A stretch of DNA of 64,000 nucleotides, taken from assembly GCA_004366385.1 (NCBI GenBank), contig SIRU01000033.1:186001-250000 (forward strand), read 5' to 3'. The position numbers were made by a program, and so were the translations under genes. A model generated the notes under the pieces. That model ran no database searches. It was not told where the DNA came from and saw nothing but the letters and a program-made list of their open reading frames with translations. Numbering within the stretch: the stretch's first letter is position 1; each line of letters begins with the position of its first letter. Source of the DNA: Actinomycetota bacterium. GTDB taxonomy: Bacteria; Actinomycetota; Thermoleophilia; Gaiellales; Gaiellaceae. Shown piece by piece: positions 14,948 to 23,784 of the stretch.

Positions 14948-17017
14948 CGACTCCTCCCGGTACGCGTCCTGGCCGAGGCCGGCGAGCCAGCGGCGCATCC
15001 AGGCATGCACGGCGCCCGGGCCGAGGAGCAGCTCGCCCGGCAGCTCGAAGTCGGCGGGTACGAGCAGGAACGGGTACTGCTGCGGGCCGCCCATCCCGCC
15101 GTGCGAGCCGACGAGCTCCTCGAACGCGGCGACCTCCTCGAGCTCGGGCCAGTACGTCGAGTTGACCATGAGGTCGGCGACGTGCGGGAAGCCGTCCGTC
15201 CGCCTCGCCTTCGCGGCCGCGTTCTCGCCGAACGGCGCGAGCGGGTCCTCGCCCTCGACGCGCTCCTCGTCCAGGTAGTGCACGCCGCGCTTCCCGAGCG
15301 CGATCGCCCCCCATTCGGCCGAGCGCACGAGCACGAACGCGACACCCGGGTGCGCGCGGAGCGCGGGCAGGAGCTCGGGATAGCGCGCCTCGATCTCCTC
15401 CAGCGTGACGCGCCCCTCGATCCGCGGGAACGAGACGAGCCCGAGGTTCCCCGACGCGAGGGTCACGACCTCCGGCAACCCGTCCTCGGCCTCGGCCTCC
15501 GCTGCCTCGGACGGGATCGCGTCCTCCTCGGGGCTCTTCGCGAAGGGCTTCGCGAGGGCGCCCGTAACGCCGCCGCTCTGCGCGGTCGCCGTCACGGTCA
15601 CGTTCAGGTGCATGAGCCCCTCGTCGCCCATCTCCACGCCGACGACGTCGCTCTTCGCAGCCGCCGCGACGACGTCCTCGAGCGTGTGCCCGTAGCGCTG
15701 GAAGAAGGTCGCGCCTTGGCTCTGGCCGTGGTCGGAGAGGACGACGACGCGGTACGGGCGCGGGGCGTCGTCCACCGCGCGGGTGATCCGCTCGAACGTC
15801 TGGTCCAGGTTCCGGAGCACCGCGAGCGCGTCCGGCCGCTCGATGCCCGAGTGGTGCGCGACCTCGTCGTACCCGGAGAAGGTCGCGTAGACGACAGGCC
15901 GTCCCGCGTAGATGTCCCCGATCACGGCCGACATCGCGAGATCGCGTTGCACGACGACCATGAACGCGCGGATGAGCGCGTACGCGAAGCCGCGGTGCCC
16001 GCGCGGCCAGACGTCCATCCGCCGCTGCTCGGCGGCGTTCCAGAGCTCCTTCGCGACGTCCGCGACCATGAGCACCGCCGTGCGGACGAACGCGAACGGG
16101 TTCGAGAAGTACGCGAGGTACCCCGCGCCGCGGCGCTCGTGGTGACGCCCCTCCTGGCGGAGCGTCGCGAGCGTCAGCGACGAGTGCACCGCATCGCCCG
16201 AGTACATGTTGGAGCGGCTGGCGCCGTCGGCGTGCAGGAGGCCCTTCCCGTTCGAGAGCCGCGCCTCGATCGCGATCACGTCCTTCGGCGAGGACGAGGC
16301 GACCGCGCGGCCTTCGGCCTTGTCCCACCAGCGGAAGGCCGGGATGTCCTCGTTCGAGCCGAGCAGAAGCCCGGTCTGGGCGGCGCCGGTCTGCGACGAC
16401 CAGTCCGTCTCCCACTTGACGAGGCGGTGCGTGCCCTCCTCGACCCAGCGGGCGAGGTTCGGCGCGTTCCCGTCCTGCATCGCACGCCGGAGGACCTGGT
16501 GGCCGAGCCCGTCGATCTCGAGGAAGACGACGCCCGAGACGTCCGACTCGATCGCCCCTTCCTTCTGCATCTGCCGCTTCACGATCCCGCGGTACACGAC
16601 GGCGTCGTCGTCGACGGACAGCAGCGTGGTGACGACGATCGAGACGACGGTCAGCCACAGCGCCAGCAGGACGCCCTGCCAGACCCTGTCGACCTCGAAG
16701 CCCTCGCCGATGATCCACGCGGCGAGCCAGACGAAGAGCCCGTTCAGGACGACGGCGCCCAACCCGAGCGTCCACGCGGTGATCGGGAGCGCGAAGCGGA
16801 TCAGCGCCGGCCAGATGGAAGCGTTGAGCACGCCGAGGACGGCCGCGGCGAGCAGCGCCGCGCCGAAGCTCGCGAGGTCGACGCCGGGCACGATCGCCGC
16901 GCCGGCCCAGAGCCCGAGCGCGTTCACGATCCACATCACGAGCAGGCGCGACGCGACGTGCGCCTTCCCGGTGCGACGCGCCCTCCGCTCGACCGGCTTC
17001 GGCTTCCCCTTGCTCAC
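14894..17017 (-). CDS. Membrane protein: four-helix holin-like domain fused to alkaline-phosphatase-fold phosphodiesterase
   Basis: 707 residues. Residues about 25-130 form four membrane helices (LLVMWIVNALGLWAGAAIVP, then LLAAAVLGVLNASIWPALIR, TLGLGAVVLNGLFVWLAAWI, VLLALWLTVVSIVVTTLL) like the Mycobacterial 4-TMS phage-holin family. The rest is an alkaline phosphatase/sulfatase fold: VVFLEIDGLGHQVL (metal Asp), TDWSSQTGAAQTGLLLG (nucleophile region), TFSGYDEVAHHSG and VLSDHGQSQGATF (metal ligands). Probably an anchored phosphodiesterase/phosphatase acting on lipid- or sugar-linked phosphates. Coupled by ATGA to the upstream ZIP transporter gene. Confidence 0.8.
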   Translation of the reverse strand: MSKGKPKPVERRARRTGKAHVASRLLVMWIVNALGLWAGAAIVPGVDLASFGAALLAAAVLGVLNASIWPALIRFALPITAWTLGLGAVVLNGLFVWLAAWIIGEGFEVDRVWQGVLLALWLTVVSIVVTTLLSVDDDAVVYRGIVKRQMQKEGAIESDVSGVVFLEIDGLGHQVLRRAMQDGNAPNLARWVEEGTHRLVKWETDWSSQTGAAQTGLLLGSNEDIPAFRWWDKAEGRAVASSSPKDVIAIEARLSNGKGLLHADGASRSNMYSGDAVHSSLTLATLRQEGRHHERRGAGYLAYFSNPFAFVRTAVLMVADVAKELWNAAEQRRMDVWPRGHRGFAYALIRAFMVVVQRDLAMSAVIGDIYAGRPVVYATFSGYDEVAHHSGIERPDALAVLRNLDQTFERITRAVDDAPRPYRVVVLSDHGQSQGATFFQRYGHTLEDVVAAAAKSDVVGVEMGDEGLMHLNVTVTATAQSGGVTGALAKPFAKSPEEDAIPSEAAEAEAEDGLPEVVTLASGNLGLVSFPRIEGRVTLEEIEARYPELLPALRAHPGVAFVLVRSAEWGAIALGKRGVHYLDEERVEGEDPLAPFGENAAAKARRTDGFPHVADLMVNSTYWPELEEVAAFEELVGSHGGMGGPQQYPFLLVPADFELPGELLLGPGAVHAWMRRWLAGLGQDAYREESSEDRGRPGTEHADVAPG

Positions 17018-17799
17018 GGCTCGTGATTCTGCGAGATCGCGGCTCCGCGTGCGGCCGCATCCGGCTCGGTTGCCTCGCGAGACGTGATCGCGAACCCGAG
17101 CGCGAAGCCGAGGACGGTGACGAGCGCGACGGCGCGGCCGGCGTGCTCGAACGCCTCGGGCATCATCGTGCTCGCGAGCATGGCGAGGATCGCGCCGGCC
17201 GCGAACGCGAGGACGAACGCGATCAGGCTTTGCTGCTCCTGCTCGAGGAGCCCGAACGCGGCGAGCGCGGCGAGCGCGCAGACGGCGGCGACCACCAGCC
17301 AGAGCCCGATGATCCGCGCGCCCGAATGGCCGGCTCTCCGCAGCCCGCTCGACGCAGCGAGCGACTCCGGCAGGTTCGAGAGGAACACCGCGATGACGAA
17401 CGCGAGGCCGATCTCCTCGCCCTCGATGAGCGCGACGCCGATCGCGGCCGACTCCGGGATCCCGTCCAGCACGATCCCGAGGACGATCGCGACCGCGCTG
17501 CCCGCGGCCTGCCTCCCGCCCATGCTCTTGCGGTGCTCCGCGCCCAGGCGGGCCAGGAGACGGTCGCCGGCGTAGAACGTCACCCCGCCTGCGAGCAGCC
17601 CGCCGGCGAGCACGAGATTGCTCGAGCGCTGGAAGGCGTCGATGGCGAGATCGACCGCGAGCACCGCGATCAGCACGCCCGCGCCGAACCCCATGATCAG
17701 CCCGATCCAGCGCGACGAGATGTCCCAGCGGAGCGCGATCAGCCCGCCGATCACGAGCGACGAGCTCGCGACGAGCGACCAGAGCGCGGCTTCGATCAT
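17014..17799 (-). CDS. ZIP family divalent metal transporter
   Basis: 261 residues with eight hydrophobic helices. ZIP signatures in helices 4 and 5: IVLDGIPESAAIG and VFLSNLPESLAAS, whose H/N, E and P-E residues form the binuclear metal site (here D/N instead of H in the first positions). Probable zinc or iron permease. ATG 17799. Its TGA overlaps the ATG of the phosphatase gene (17014-17017), so the two form one transcription unit, which may supply metal to a metal-dependent phosphatase (inference). Confidence 0.85.
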   Translation of the reverse strand: MIEAALWSLVASSSLVIGGLIALRWDISSRWIGLIMGFGAGVLIAVLAVDLAIDAFQRSSNLVLAGGLLAGGVTFYAGDRLLARLGAEHRKSMGGRQAAGSAVAIVLGIVLDGIPESAAIGVALIEGEEIGLAFVIAVFLSNLPESLAASSGLRRAGHSGARIIGLWLVVAAVCALAALAAFGLLEQEQQSLIAFVLAFAAGAILAMLASTMMPEAFEHAGRAVALVTVLGFALGFAITSREATEPDAAARGAAISQNHEP

Positions 17800-17871
17800 C
17801 GGCGGCCGCGCAGGCCGACGCCGGCGAGTCGGATGGCTCGACGGCGTCGGCTCACGGCTGGCTCGGCTCGG

Positions 17872-18165
17872 TCAGATCCCGAGGATCTGCCGCTTCTTGG
17901 CCTCGAACTCCTCGTCGGTGAGGATGCCGGCTGCCTTCAGCTCCGCGAGCTTCTGGAGCTCGGCGGTGTAGTCGGGCTCCGCGCCCGCCCCCGCGGCCGT
18001 CTCGATCGGAGCCGCGGTCACCTGCTGCACGTACTGCGCGTCCTGCTCCGCGTACTTCGCCTGCTGCCGACGGGCGACCCGGCCGGAGACCGCGGTCGCG
18101 GTGCCGGCGACGACGGCCGTGCGCGCGGCCGCGCCGACGAGCCCAGGACCTCTGCGTGCGAACAT
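17872..18165 (-). CDS. SHOCT domain protein
   Basis: 97 residues: a positively charged, Gly/Ala-rich N-terminus (MFARRGPGLVGAAARTAVVA), a variable spacer, and a C-terminal SHOCT domain, LQKLAELKAAGILTDEEFEAKKRQIL. SHOCT is a short oligomerisation/targeting module. ATG 18165 is fixed by the Shine-Dalgarno GGAGAGGAGG. Last gene of a three-gene cassette with the DUF6325 gene and another SHOCT gene, 14 nt from its neighbour. Confidence 0.8.
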   Translation of the reverse strand: MFARRGPGLVGAAARTAVVAGTATAVSGRVARRQQAKYAEQDAQYVQQVTAAPIETAAGAGAEPDYTAELQKLAELKAAGILTDEEFEAKKRQILGI

Positions 18166-18179
18166 CGCGTCCTCCTCTC

Positions 18180-18617
18180 CTAGACCGCTGCCTGCTCGAG
18201 CGCCCACTCACGCGCGGCCTGCACGACCTCGTGCGGCAGCCGCTCGAAGTCGAGCAGGACGCCGCCCGCGTCGCGCATCGCCTGTGCGACCTTGCGCGCC
18301 CACACGTTCTCCCACACGAGCAGCACGGCGGACGAGTCCGGCTCGAGCTCCTCCGCGGCGGCGAGCAGATCCTCCTCGTTGAAGAGCCCGCTCACCTCGA
18401 CGCCGATGCTCTCGAGCGCGGACTGCACCTGCGGGTCGAGCTCGGTGAGCTCCATCGTGACGACGTCGCCGGCGGCGTTCTTGCCGACGAACGTGATGTC
18501 GATGACGCGGATCGTCTCGTTCTCGATCAGCTCGGCGATCGCAGGCGCGATCTCGCCGCGGAACTGGTTCCCGGGGAACGCGATGATCGCGTAGTCGACG
18601 GGTCCGATCTCTTCCAT
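18180..18617 (-). CDS. DUF6325 family protein
   Basis: 145 residues: EEIGPVDYAIIAFPGNQFRG, then a central IRVIDITFVGKNAAGDVVTMEL strand pair, the acidic ELTELDP segment, and LLVWENVWARKVAQAMRDAGG near the C-terminus. This pattern (VDY-x-x-I-x-FPG; FV-x-K; WEN-x-WA) is typical of the DUF6325/DUF1269-like family found beside SHOCT proteins in actinobacteria. Function unknown, cytoplasmic. Good Shine-Dalgarno (GAGAGGAGAAG). Confidence 0.75.
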   Translation of the reverse strand: MEEIGPVDYAIIAFPGNQFRGEIAPAIAELIENETIRVIDITFVGKNAAGDVVTMELTELDPQVQSALESIGVEVSGLFNEEDLLAAAEELEPDSSAVLLVWENVWARKVAQAMRDAGGVLLDFERLPHEVVQAAREWALEQAAV

Positions 18618-18636
18618 CTTCTCTCCTCTCGATCGC

Positions 18637-19032
18637 TCAGCCCGCGAGCGCCTTCTGCTTGATCGCGTCGAACTCGGCCTGCGTGATCGCGCCCGAGTCG
18701 AGGAGGCCCTTGGCCGTCTCGATCTCGGCGGCCGCGCCGCCGGAGCCCGCGACGGAGCGGATGTACGCGTCGGACTGGGCCTGCGCCGTCTCCATCTGTT
18801 TCTGGTTGCGCTCGGTCATGCCGTCGTTCTGCGTCAGCAGATAGACGAACACGCCGAGGAACGGCAGGACGATCGTGAAGATGATCCACAGGGTCTTCGC
18901 CCCACCGCCGATGTCGCGACGCCGGAAGATGTCCGCGAAGACGGTGATCAGGAGCCAGAACCAGATCACCCAGGCAAAGAAGACGAACATCGTCCACAGC
19001 ACATCGAGGAACGGGTAGTCGGCTGCCAGCAC
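18637..19032 (-). CDS. Membrane protein with PLDc_N-type helices and C-terminal SHOCT domain
   Basis: 131 residues. Two N-terminal membrane helices (LWTMFVFFAWVIWFWLLITV and TLWIIFTIVLPFLGVFVYLL) with FADIFRRRDIGGGAKTLW between them, as in the PLDc_N/cardiolipin-synthase N-domain, then a coiled linker and a SHOCT domain (IETAKGLLDSGAITQAEFDAIKQKAL). First gene of the SHOCT-DUF6325-SHOCT cassette; GTG 19032 follows AAGGAGG. Envelope stress role is inference. Confidence 0.78.
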   Translation of the reverse strand: MLAADYPFLDVLWTMFVFFAWVIWFWLLITVFADIFRRRDIGGGAKTLWIIFTIVLPFLGVFVYLLTQNDGMTERNQKQMETAQAQSDAYIRSVAGSGGAAAEIETAKGLLDSGAITQAEFDAIKQKALAG

Positions 19033-19120
19033 TGCGCGCCTCCTTCCATGTCGAAGTCAGTACCGCGCCCGCAACGGTGGCGCGAGCGCCGCGGACGTTA
19101 CCCCTCCCGAGCGGATACGG

Positions 19121-20311
19121 CTAGGGGGAACCCGCGGCCGCAGCGGGCTCGGGTGGCGGCTGGGCCTCGGCCTCGGCCTCGGCTGCCTTTGCCGCTGCGA
19201 GCTCCCGGTGGAGCGCGGCCGACGTGAGCGGCGCCGCGAGCACGAGCCCGAGCATCCCGAACAGCGCGCCGGCGCTGATGGTCACGATGAGGACGACCAG
19301 CGGGTTCAGGTCGAGGGTCGCGCCGAAGGCGATCGGCTGCACGACGTTCTGGAGCAGGCCGTTGGCGAGCAGGACGATCAGGAGCATCACGGCCGCCGCG
19401 GTCGTGCCCTGCGACGACAGCGTGAGGATCACTGCGAAGGCCCCGGAGACGAAGGCGCCGATGAAAGGGACGTACGCGGTCACGAAGGTGACGACGGCGA
19501 TCGTGCCCGCGAGCGGGACGTCGAGCAGCAGCGCGCCGAGCCCGACGACCACACCGTTGAACGCGGCGACGATGGTGACGCCGACGAAGTAGCGCCGGAG
19601 CGACCGGATGACGTTCCCGGTGATCGTCGACGCCACCGCGACCGGGACCCCGAGGTTGCGGTCGATGAACCGCCGCACAGTCGGGCCGTCCTTGAGCAGG
19701 AAGAACGTCGAGAACACGCTGAAGGTGATGAAGAACACCAGCGACGTGAGGCCCTGGATCCCGCTCGCGAGGCCCTGGAGCAGCGTGGCGCCCGTCTCCG
19801 CGACACCGCTCTTCGTGCCCTCCTTCACACCCGAGACGTCGTCCACGCCTGCGTCCTCGAGCCACTCCTCGACGGTGTCCGCGGCGTCGGACGCGGACGC
19901 CCTGATCTCGTCGGACTGCTCATACAGCCCACCGAGCACCAGCAGGGCGATGAGGGCGCCGAGCGCGATCAGGCCGAGCAGGACGAGCGCGGCTCCGGCC
20001 GGCCGCGGAAGCCCGCGCCGCTCGAGCTTCGAGACGAGCGGCCCCGCGACCGTGGCGAGGATCGCCCCGACGGCGACCGGCACGGTGATCGTCGCCGTCA
20101 GCGCCAGCAGCCAGACGAGCCCGAAGAGCAGGATCCCGACACCGACCAGGAACCAGGCGAGCAGCCCGAGGTCGCGCAGCCACATGGGCGCCGAGAAGAC
20201 ACGCGAGAGCGACGAGGCGTCGATCTGGACGACCGTCGGCTCCTCCGCCTCGTCGTGCTCGCTCCGCCCGCGCAGGACGCGGTCGAGGATGTTCGGCTTC
20301 ACGGCGAGCAT
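19121..20311 (-). CDS. AI-2E family transporter (TqsA/PerM-like)
   Basis: 396 residues with about eight membrane helices in the AI-2E order: helices 1-2 together (LLAWFLVGVGILLFGLVWLL), a third (PAGAALVLLGLIALGALIAL), a long amphipathic region (residues about 140-200), then FFITFSVFSTFFLLKDGP and the conserved VTAYVPFIGAF ... NGLLQNVVQPIAFG ... LNPLVVLIV ... GMLGLVLAAPLTSA segments. Members export small molecules or act as Na+(Li+)/H+ antiporters. ATG 20311 is preferred; a GTG at 20365 would add 18 non-conserved residues. Pro/Ala/Glu-rich C-terminal tail. Confidence 0.85.
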   Translation of the reverse strand: MLAVKPNILDRVLRGRSEHDEAEEPTVVQIDASSLSRVFSAPMWLRDLGLLAWFLVGVGILLFGLVWLLALTATITVPVAVGAILATVAGPLVSKLERRGLPRPAGAALVLLGLIALGALIALLVLGGLYEQSDEIRASASDAADTVEEWLEDAGVDDVSGVKEGTKSGVAETGATLLQGLASGIQGLTSLVFFITFSVFSTFFLLKDGPTVRRFIDRNLGVPVAVASTITGNVIRSLRRYFVGVTIVAAFNGVVVGLGALLLDVPLAGTIAVVTFVTAYVPFIGAFVSGAFAVILTLSSQGTTAAAVMLLIVLLANGLLQNVVQPIAFGATLDLNPLVVLIVTISAGALFGMLGLVLAAPLTSAALHRELAAAKAAEAEAEAQPPPEPAAAAGSP

Positions 20312-20471
20312 TCTCTCGTCTCGCCAGGACGTCTGCGAGCCCGAGCGCTCGATGTGGCCCCCCACTCACCCGCATGGACGGGACGAAGTGACTCCTGCGA
20401 CAGCCGGGTGCGTCATAGTCCCGCCGTCACAGTCGGCTCGACGAGAGCCGCACCACCGAGAGGAGCAGAGG

Positions 20472-20882
20472 ATGTCGGAGACGCAGTACCGCGAGCCGAG
20501 CGGCTGGGCGACGGGCGCGATCCTGTTCGCGGGGATCATGATGATCGTGCTCGGGATCTTCGAGGCCTTCCAGGGCCTCGCCGCGATCGTCGAGGACGAG
20601 CTCTTCGTCGTGACCGAGAACTACATCCTCGACTTCGACGTGACCACCTGGGGCTGGATCCATCTGCTGCTCGGGCTGCTGGTGATCTTCGGCGGGTATG
20701 CGCTGCTCGCCGGCCGGACCTGGGGAAGGATCCTCGGGCTGATCCTCGCGACGGTGTCCGCGATCGTGAACTTCATGTGGATCCCCTACTACCCGTTCTG
20801 GTCGATCCTCATGATCGCGCTCGCCGTCTGGGTGATCTGGGCGCTGACGAGCCGCTGGGACCAGGCGACCGGACGCGCCTGA
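20472..20882 (+). CDS. Four-helix membrane protein (DUF7144-like)
   Basis: 136 residues: GWATGAILFAGIMMIVLGIF, WGWIHLLLGLLVIFGGYALL, RILGLILATVSAIVNFMWIP and FWSILMIALAVWVIWAL helices, with EDELFVVTENYILDFDVTTW between helices 1 and 2. This matches a widespread actinobacterial family of unknown function. Good Shine-Dalgarno (AGGAGCAGAGG) before ATG 20472. It stands alone between the divergent AI-2E gene and the next small membrane gene. Confidence 0.75.
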   Translation: MSETQYREPSGWATGAILFAGIMMIVLGIFEAFQGLAAIVEDELFVVTENYILDFDVTTWGWIHLLLGLLVIFGGYALLAGRTWGRILGLILATVSAIVNFMWIPYYPFWSILMIALAVWVIWALTSRWDQATGRA

Positions 20883-20959
20883 GGGAGGGCATCCGTTCGC
20901 GTCGGCGAGCAGGGCGAGTGGTGGCGTGGTCGGGAGCCGCGTGAGAGGATGAGCCGACC

Positions 20960-21235
20960 ATGTGCTGCCTCGCCCTCCTCGCCTTCGGCCTAGGCCCGCG
21001 CATCGCGCTCCTCGCGTGGTGGATCTTCGGCGACAAGGTCGACGTCGCGTTCGACACGTGGATCTGGCCGCTGCTCGGGCTGCTGCTGCTGCCGTGGACG
21101 ACGCTCTTCTACGTGATCATCTGGTCGGTGGGTGGTGTCAACGGCGAAGAGTGGCTGTTCGTCGCACTCGGGTTCGCGCTCGACATCGCGACGTACAGCG
21201 CGCGAGCGGCGCGGGCGCGGTACGCGACGACGTAG
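20960..21235 (+). CDS. Small two-helix membrane protein (91 aa)
   Basis: CCLALLAFGLGPRIALLAWW and a second long hydrophobic stretch (IWPLLGLLLLPWTTLFYVII) separated by GDKVDVAFDTW, then GVNGEEWLFVALGFALDIAT. It resembles short actinobacterial membrane proteins of unknown function. GAGAGGATGAG lies before ATG 20960. The stop abuts the stop of the convergent ClC gene. Confidence 0.65.
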   Translation: MCCLALLAFGLGPRIALLAWWIFGDKVDVAFDTWIWPLLGLLLLPWTTLFYVIIWSVGGVNGEEWLFVALGFALDIATYSARAARARYATT

Positions 21236-22561
21236 CTACGTGCCGGCCGAGGTCACGCCGGGCTGAGCGTCGGAGGGCTCCGGCGTGACGGGCGTGTCCT
21301 GCTCCCGCTCGGGGATCGGGATCGCGAGCGCCGCGATCCACGCCACGACCGCCGCGAGGATCGTGATCGGCACCACCTCGGCTGCCGAGGACCCGAGGAG
21401 GAGCGTCGCGAAGAGCGCGGCGGTGAACGGCGCGCGGAGCACGGCCGCGGTCCCGGCCGCGAGCCCGACGGCGACCGCAGGCGTGGCCGAGAGACCGGGC
21501 AGCACGTCGGCCGCAGCAACGCCGGTCGCCGCACCGAGGGCGAGCGCGGGGAACACCGGCCCGCCGCGGAAGCCGGCGCCGAGCGAGAGCGCGTACGCGA
21601 GCCCCTTCGCCACGACGACGAGCGCGAGCACGCCGGCCGAGGTCTCGGCGACGACGAGCGGCAGCTGCTCCTGCCCGGAGAAGAGCACGAGGTCGACCGG
21701 GCGATCCGCAACCGCGCGGAACACAACCGCGAGCAAGCCGACGAGGAGCCCGGCGGCGACGAGCGTCGCGTCCGGGCGCACCGTCGCGACGCCGGCGACC
21801 CGATGGCCGAGACGGTGCGCCGCGAGCACGACGACCGCGACGGCGACCGCGAGCGGGAGCGACCAGGCGAGGTCGGCGACCCGGACGCTCTCGTACGCCT
21901 CGAGCGGCGGCAGCGAGAGCGTGGCCGTGTGCAGGCCGGGCCAGTCGCCGACGCCGGTGAAGACGAGCCAGCCGGTACCCGCCGCCACGAAGCCCGGGAG
22001 CAGCGCGCGGCCGATCGCCTGCGCCGGGATCAGCCCGCCGAGCGCCGCCAGCTCGAAGAGCATGAATGCCGCCACCAACGGGCTGCCGAAGAGCGCCGCG
22101 ATCGCGGCGAACGCGCCGGCGAGCGCGAGCAGACCGCTCTCGGTCTCACCGGTTCTCACCAGGCGGGCGGCGACCGACCCGAGCGCGAGCCCGAGCGCGA
22201 TCAGCGGCGCCTCGGGCCCGAGCACGAGCCCGAGACCGATGCTCGCGAGCGCCGCGCGGAGGACGCTCGGAAGGTGCCGAGGCTCGACGCCGCCGAGACC
22301 GACGCCCTCGAGCGGCGAGTGCCCGCCGTGCCCCGGCAGACGCGACGCGAGCACCACGAGCGCTCCGGCGAGCCCGGGGACGAGCACGACGTACCAGCCG
22401 GCCGGCTCGGCCCAGCCGAGCTCCTCCGGCACGACCTCCCACACGATGTGGATCACGTCGTGCAGCGCCGTCTGGAACAGCACCGCGGCGAAGGCGACGG
22501 GAACGCCGAGCAGCGCCGCGTACACGAGCGTGCGCAGGTAGGCCCGGTGCTCGGCGCTCAC
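21236..22561 (-). CDS. ClC family chloride channel/transporter
   Basis: 441 residues, about 11 hydrophobic segments. ClC selectivity loops are present in variant form: GHGGHSPLEGVG, LGPEAPLIALG (the GxExP motif keeps the gating Glu) and GAGFRGGPVFPALALG (the GxFxP position). The second-half helices FTAALFATLLLG and EVVPITILAAVVAW are as expected. No CBS domains. Probably a H+/Cl- exchanger or channel for pH or osmotic balance. GTG 22561 start. Head-to-head with the UPF0104 gene. Confidence 0.82.
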   Translation of the reverse strand: MSAEHRAYLRTLVYAALLGVPVAFAAVLFQTALHDVIHIVWEVVPEELGWAEPAGWYVVLVPGLAGALVVLASRLPGHGGHSPLEGVGLGGVEPRHLPSVLRAALASIGLGLVLGPEAPLIALGLALGSVAARLVRTGETESGLLALAGAFAAIAALFGSPLVAAFMLFELAALGGLIPAQAIGRALLPGFVAAGTGWLVFTGVGDWPGLHTATLSLPPLEAYESVRVADLAWSLPLAVAVAVVVLAAHRLGHRVAGVATVRPDATLVAAGLLVGLLAVVFRAVADRPVDLVLFSGQEQLPLVVAETSAGVLALVVVAKGLAYALSLGAGFRGGPVFPALALGAATGVAAADVLPGLSATPAVAVGLAAGTAAVLRAPFTAALFATLLLGSSAAEVVPITILAAVVAWIAALAIPIPEREQDTPVTPEPSDAQPGVTSAGT

Positions 22562-22662
22562 GCGCGCAACCTACTCTCCGCGTCGGCGTGAGGCGGGATC
22601 ACGAGGGCTTTCGTCTCGCGCTCCTGCCTTCGCCCGCCTGCGAGAGCGTTAGGCTCGCGCCG

Positions 22663-23784
22663 ATGCCCGAGTCCGCAGCAGCGCCGGCGTCGGCACAGGA
22701 GCGTGAATCCCAGCCGCTCCGGCGCCGCCTGCTCCGGATCGCGGTCTGGCTCGTCGGCTTGCTGCTCCTGCACGTCCTGCTCCAGCTGATCGGCGTGGAC
22801 ATCCGCGGCTGGCTCGGCGAGCTGTGGGAGTCGATGAAGGAGATCTCCCTCGGGTACATCGTCCTCGGCTGCCTGCTCCAGGGGATGCAGACCGTTCTCA
22901 CGGCCCTCGGCTGGTACGGGATCCTCCGCTACGCCTATCCCGGCGGCACGACGTTCATGCCCGTCCTCACGGCCTATGCCGTCGGCGTCGCGCTCAACAA
23001 CGTCGTGCCGGCGAACCTCGGGACGGCGGTCACGCTCGTCATGTTCACCGGCATCGTCGCGGGGGCGACCTTCGCCGGCGTGATCGCCGGCTACGTCGTG
23101 CAGAAGATCTTCTACCTCGTCGTCGGGACGCTCATCTACCTCTACCTCTTCAGCCAAGTGGCGGGCTCGTTCGAGTTCCAGTTCGGGAACGAGAAGGACG
23201 CGATCGCGAACCACCCGGTGCTCGTGACGGCGATCGTCGCGGGCTCGCTCTTCCTCGTCGCGCTGCTCCTGCGCATCTTCTGGCGCAAGGTCAAGGAGCT
23301 GTGGAAGCAGGCGAAGAAGGGGGCCGCGATCCTTGGCGACCTCGGCGCGTACGTGAAACTCGTCCTGCTCCCGCAGCTGGGCGGCTACGTCGCGAAGGTC
23401 GGAGTGATCGTCGTGTTCCTCGCCGCGTACGGGATCCCGGTCACGTTCGGCTCGGTGATGAGCGTGCTCGGCTCGAACCAGCTCGCGAACCTGCTCTCGC
23501 TGACGCCCGGCGGCGTCGGCGTGAACCAGGCGTTCAACACCTTCGCGCTCGACGCCTACACGGACTCGACGACCGCGGCGGCCTACTCGACCGCCCAGCA
23601 GCTCGTCACCACCGCGTTCAACATCGGCTTCGCGATCGTGCTCGTGTGCATCGTCTTCGGCTGGAGAGGCGGGTCGGCGCTCGTGAGGTCGTCCTACTCG
23701 GACGCGAAGGTCAAGGCCACCGAGATGAAGGAGAGCCGCGGGAACATGCTCGGCGGCGAGAACGACGAGGCCGCTAGCTCGTGA
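22663..23784 (+). CDS. UPF0104 / lysylphosphatidylglycerol-synthase-type flippase-like membrane protein
   Basis: 373 residues, about eight helices. Contains the family segments AYAVGVALNNVVPANLGTA, GYVVQKIFYLVVGTLIYL, and SNQLANLLSLTPGGVGVNQA (the LxPxxxGxxE-like loop, with N-Q instead of the usual E). Relatives form the flippase half of MprF or transport polyprenyl/phospholipid intermediates. A -10-like TAGGCT (22650-22655) lies 7 nt before ATG 22663, so it is leaderless. Acidic, soluble C-tail. A second family member lies at 40065-40997. Confidence 0.8.
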   Translation: MPESAAAPASAQERESQPLRRRLLRIAVWLVGLLLLHVLLQLIGVDIRGWLGELWESMKEISLGYIVLGCLLQGMQTVLTALGWYGILRYAYPGGTTFMPVLTAYAVGVALNNVVPANLGTAVTLVMFTGIVAGATFAGVIAGYVVQKIFYLVVGTLIYLYLFSQVAGSFEFQFGNEKDAIANHPVLVTAIVAGSLFLVALLLRIFWRKVKELWKQAKKGAAILGDLGAYVKLVLLPQLGGYVAKVGVIVVFLAAYGIPVTFGSVMSVLGSNQLANLLSLTPGGVGVNQAFNTFALDAYTDSTTAAAYSTAQQLVTTAFNIGFAIVLVCIVFGWRGGSALVRSSYSDAKVKATEMKESRGNMLGGENDEAASS

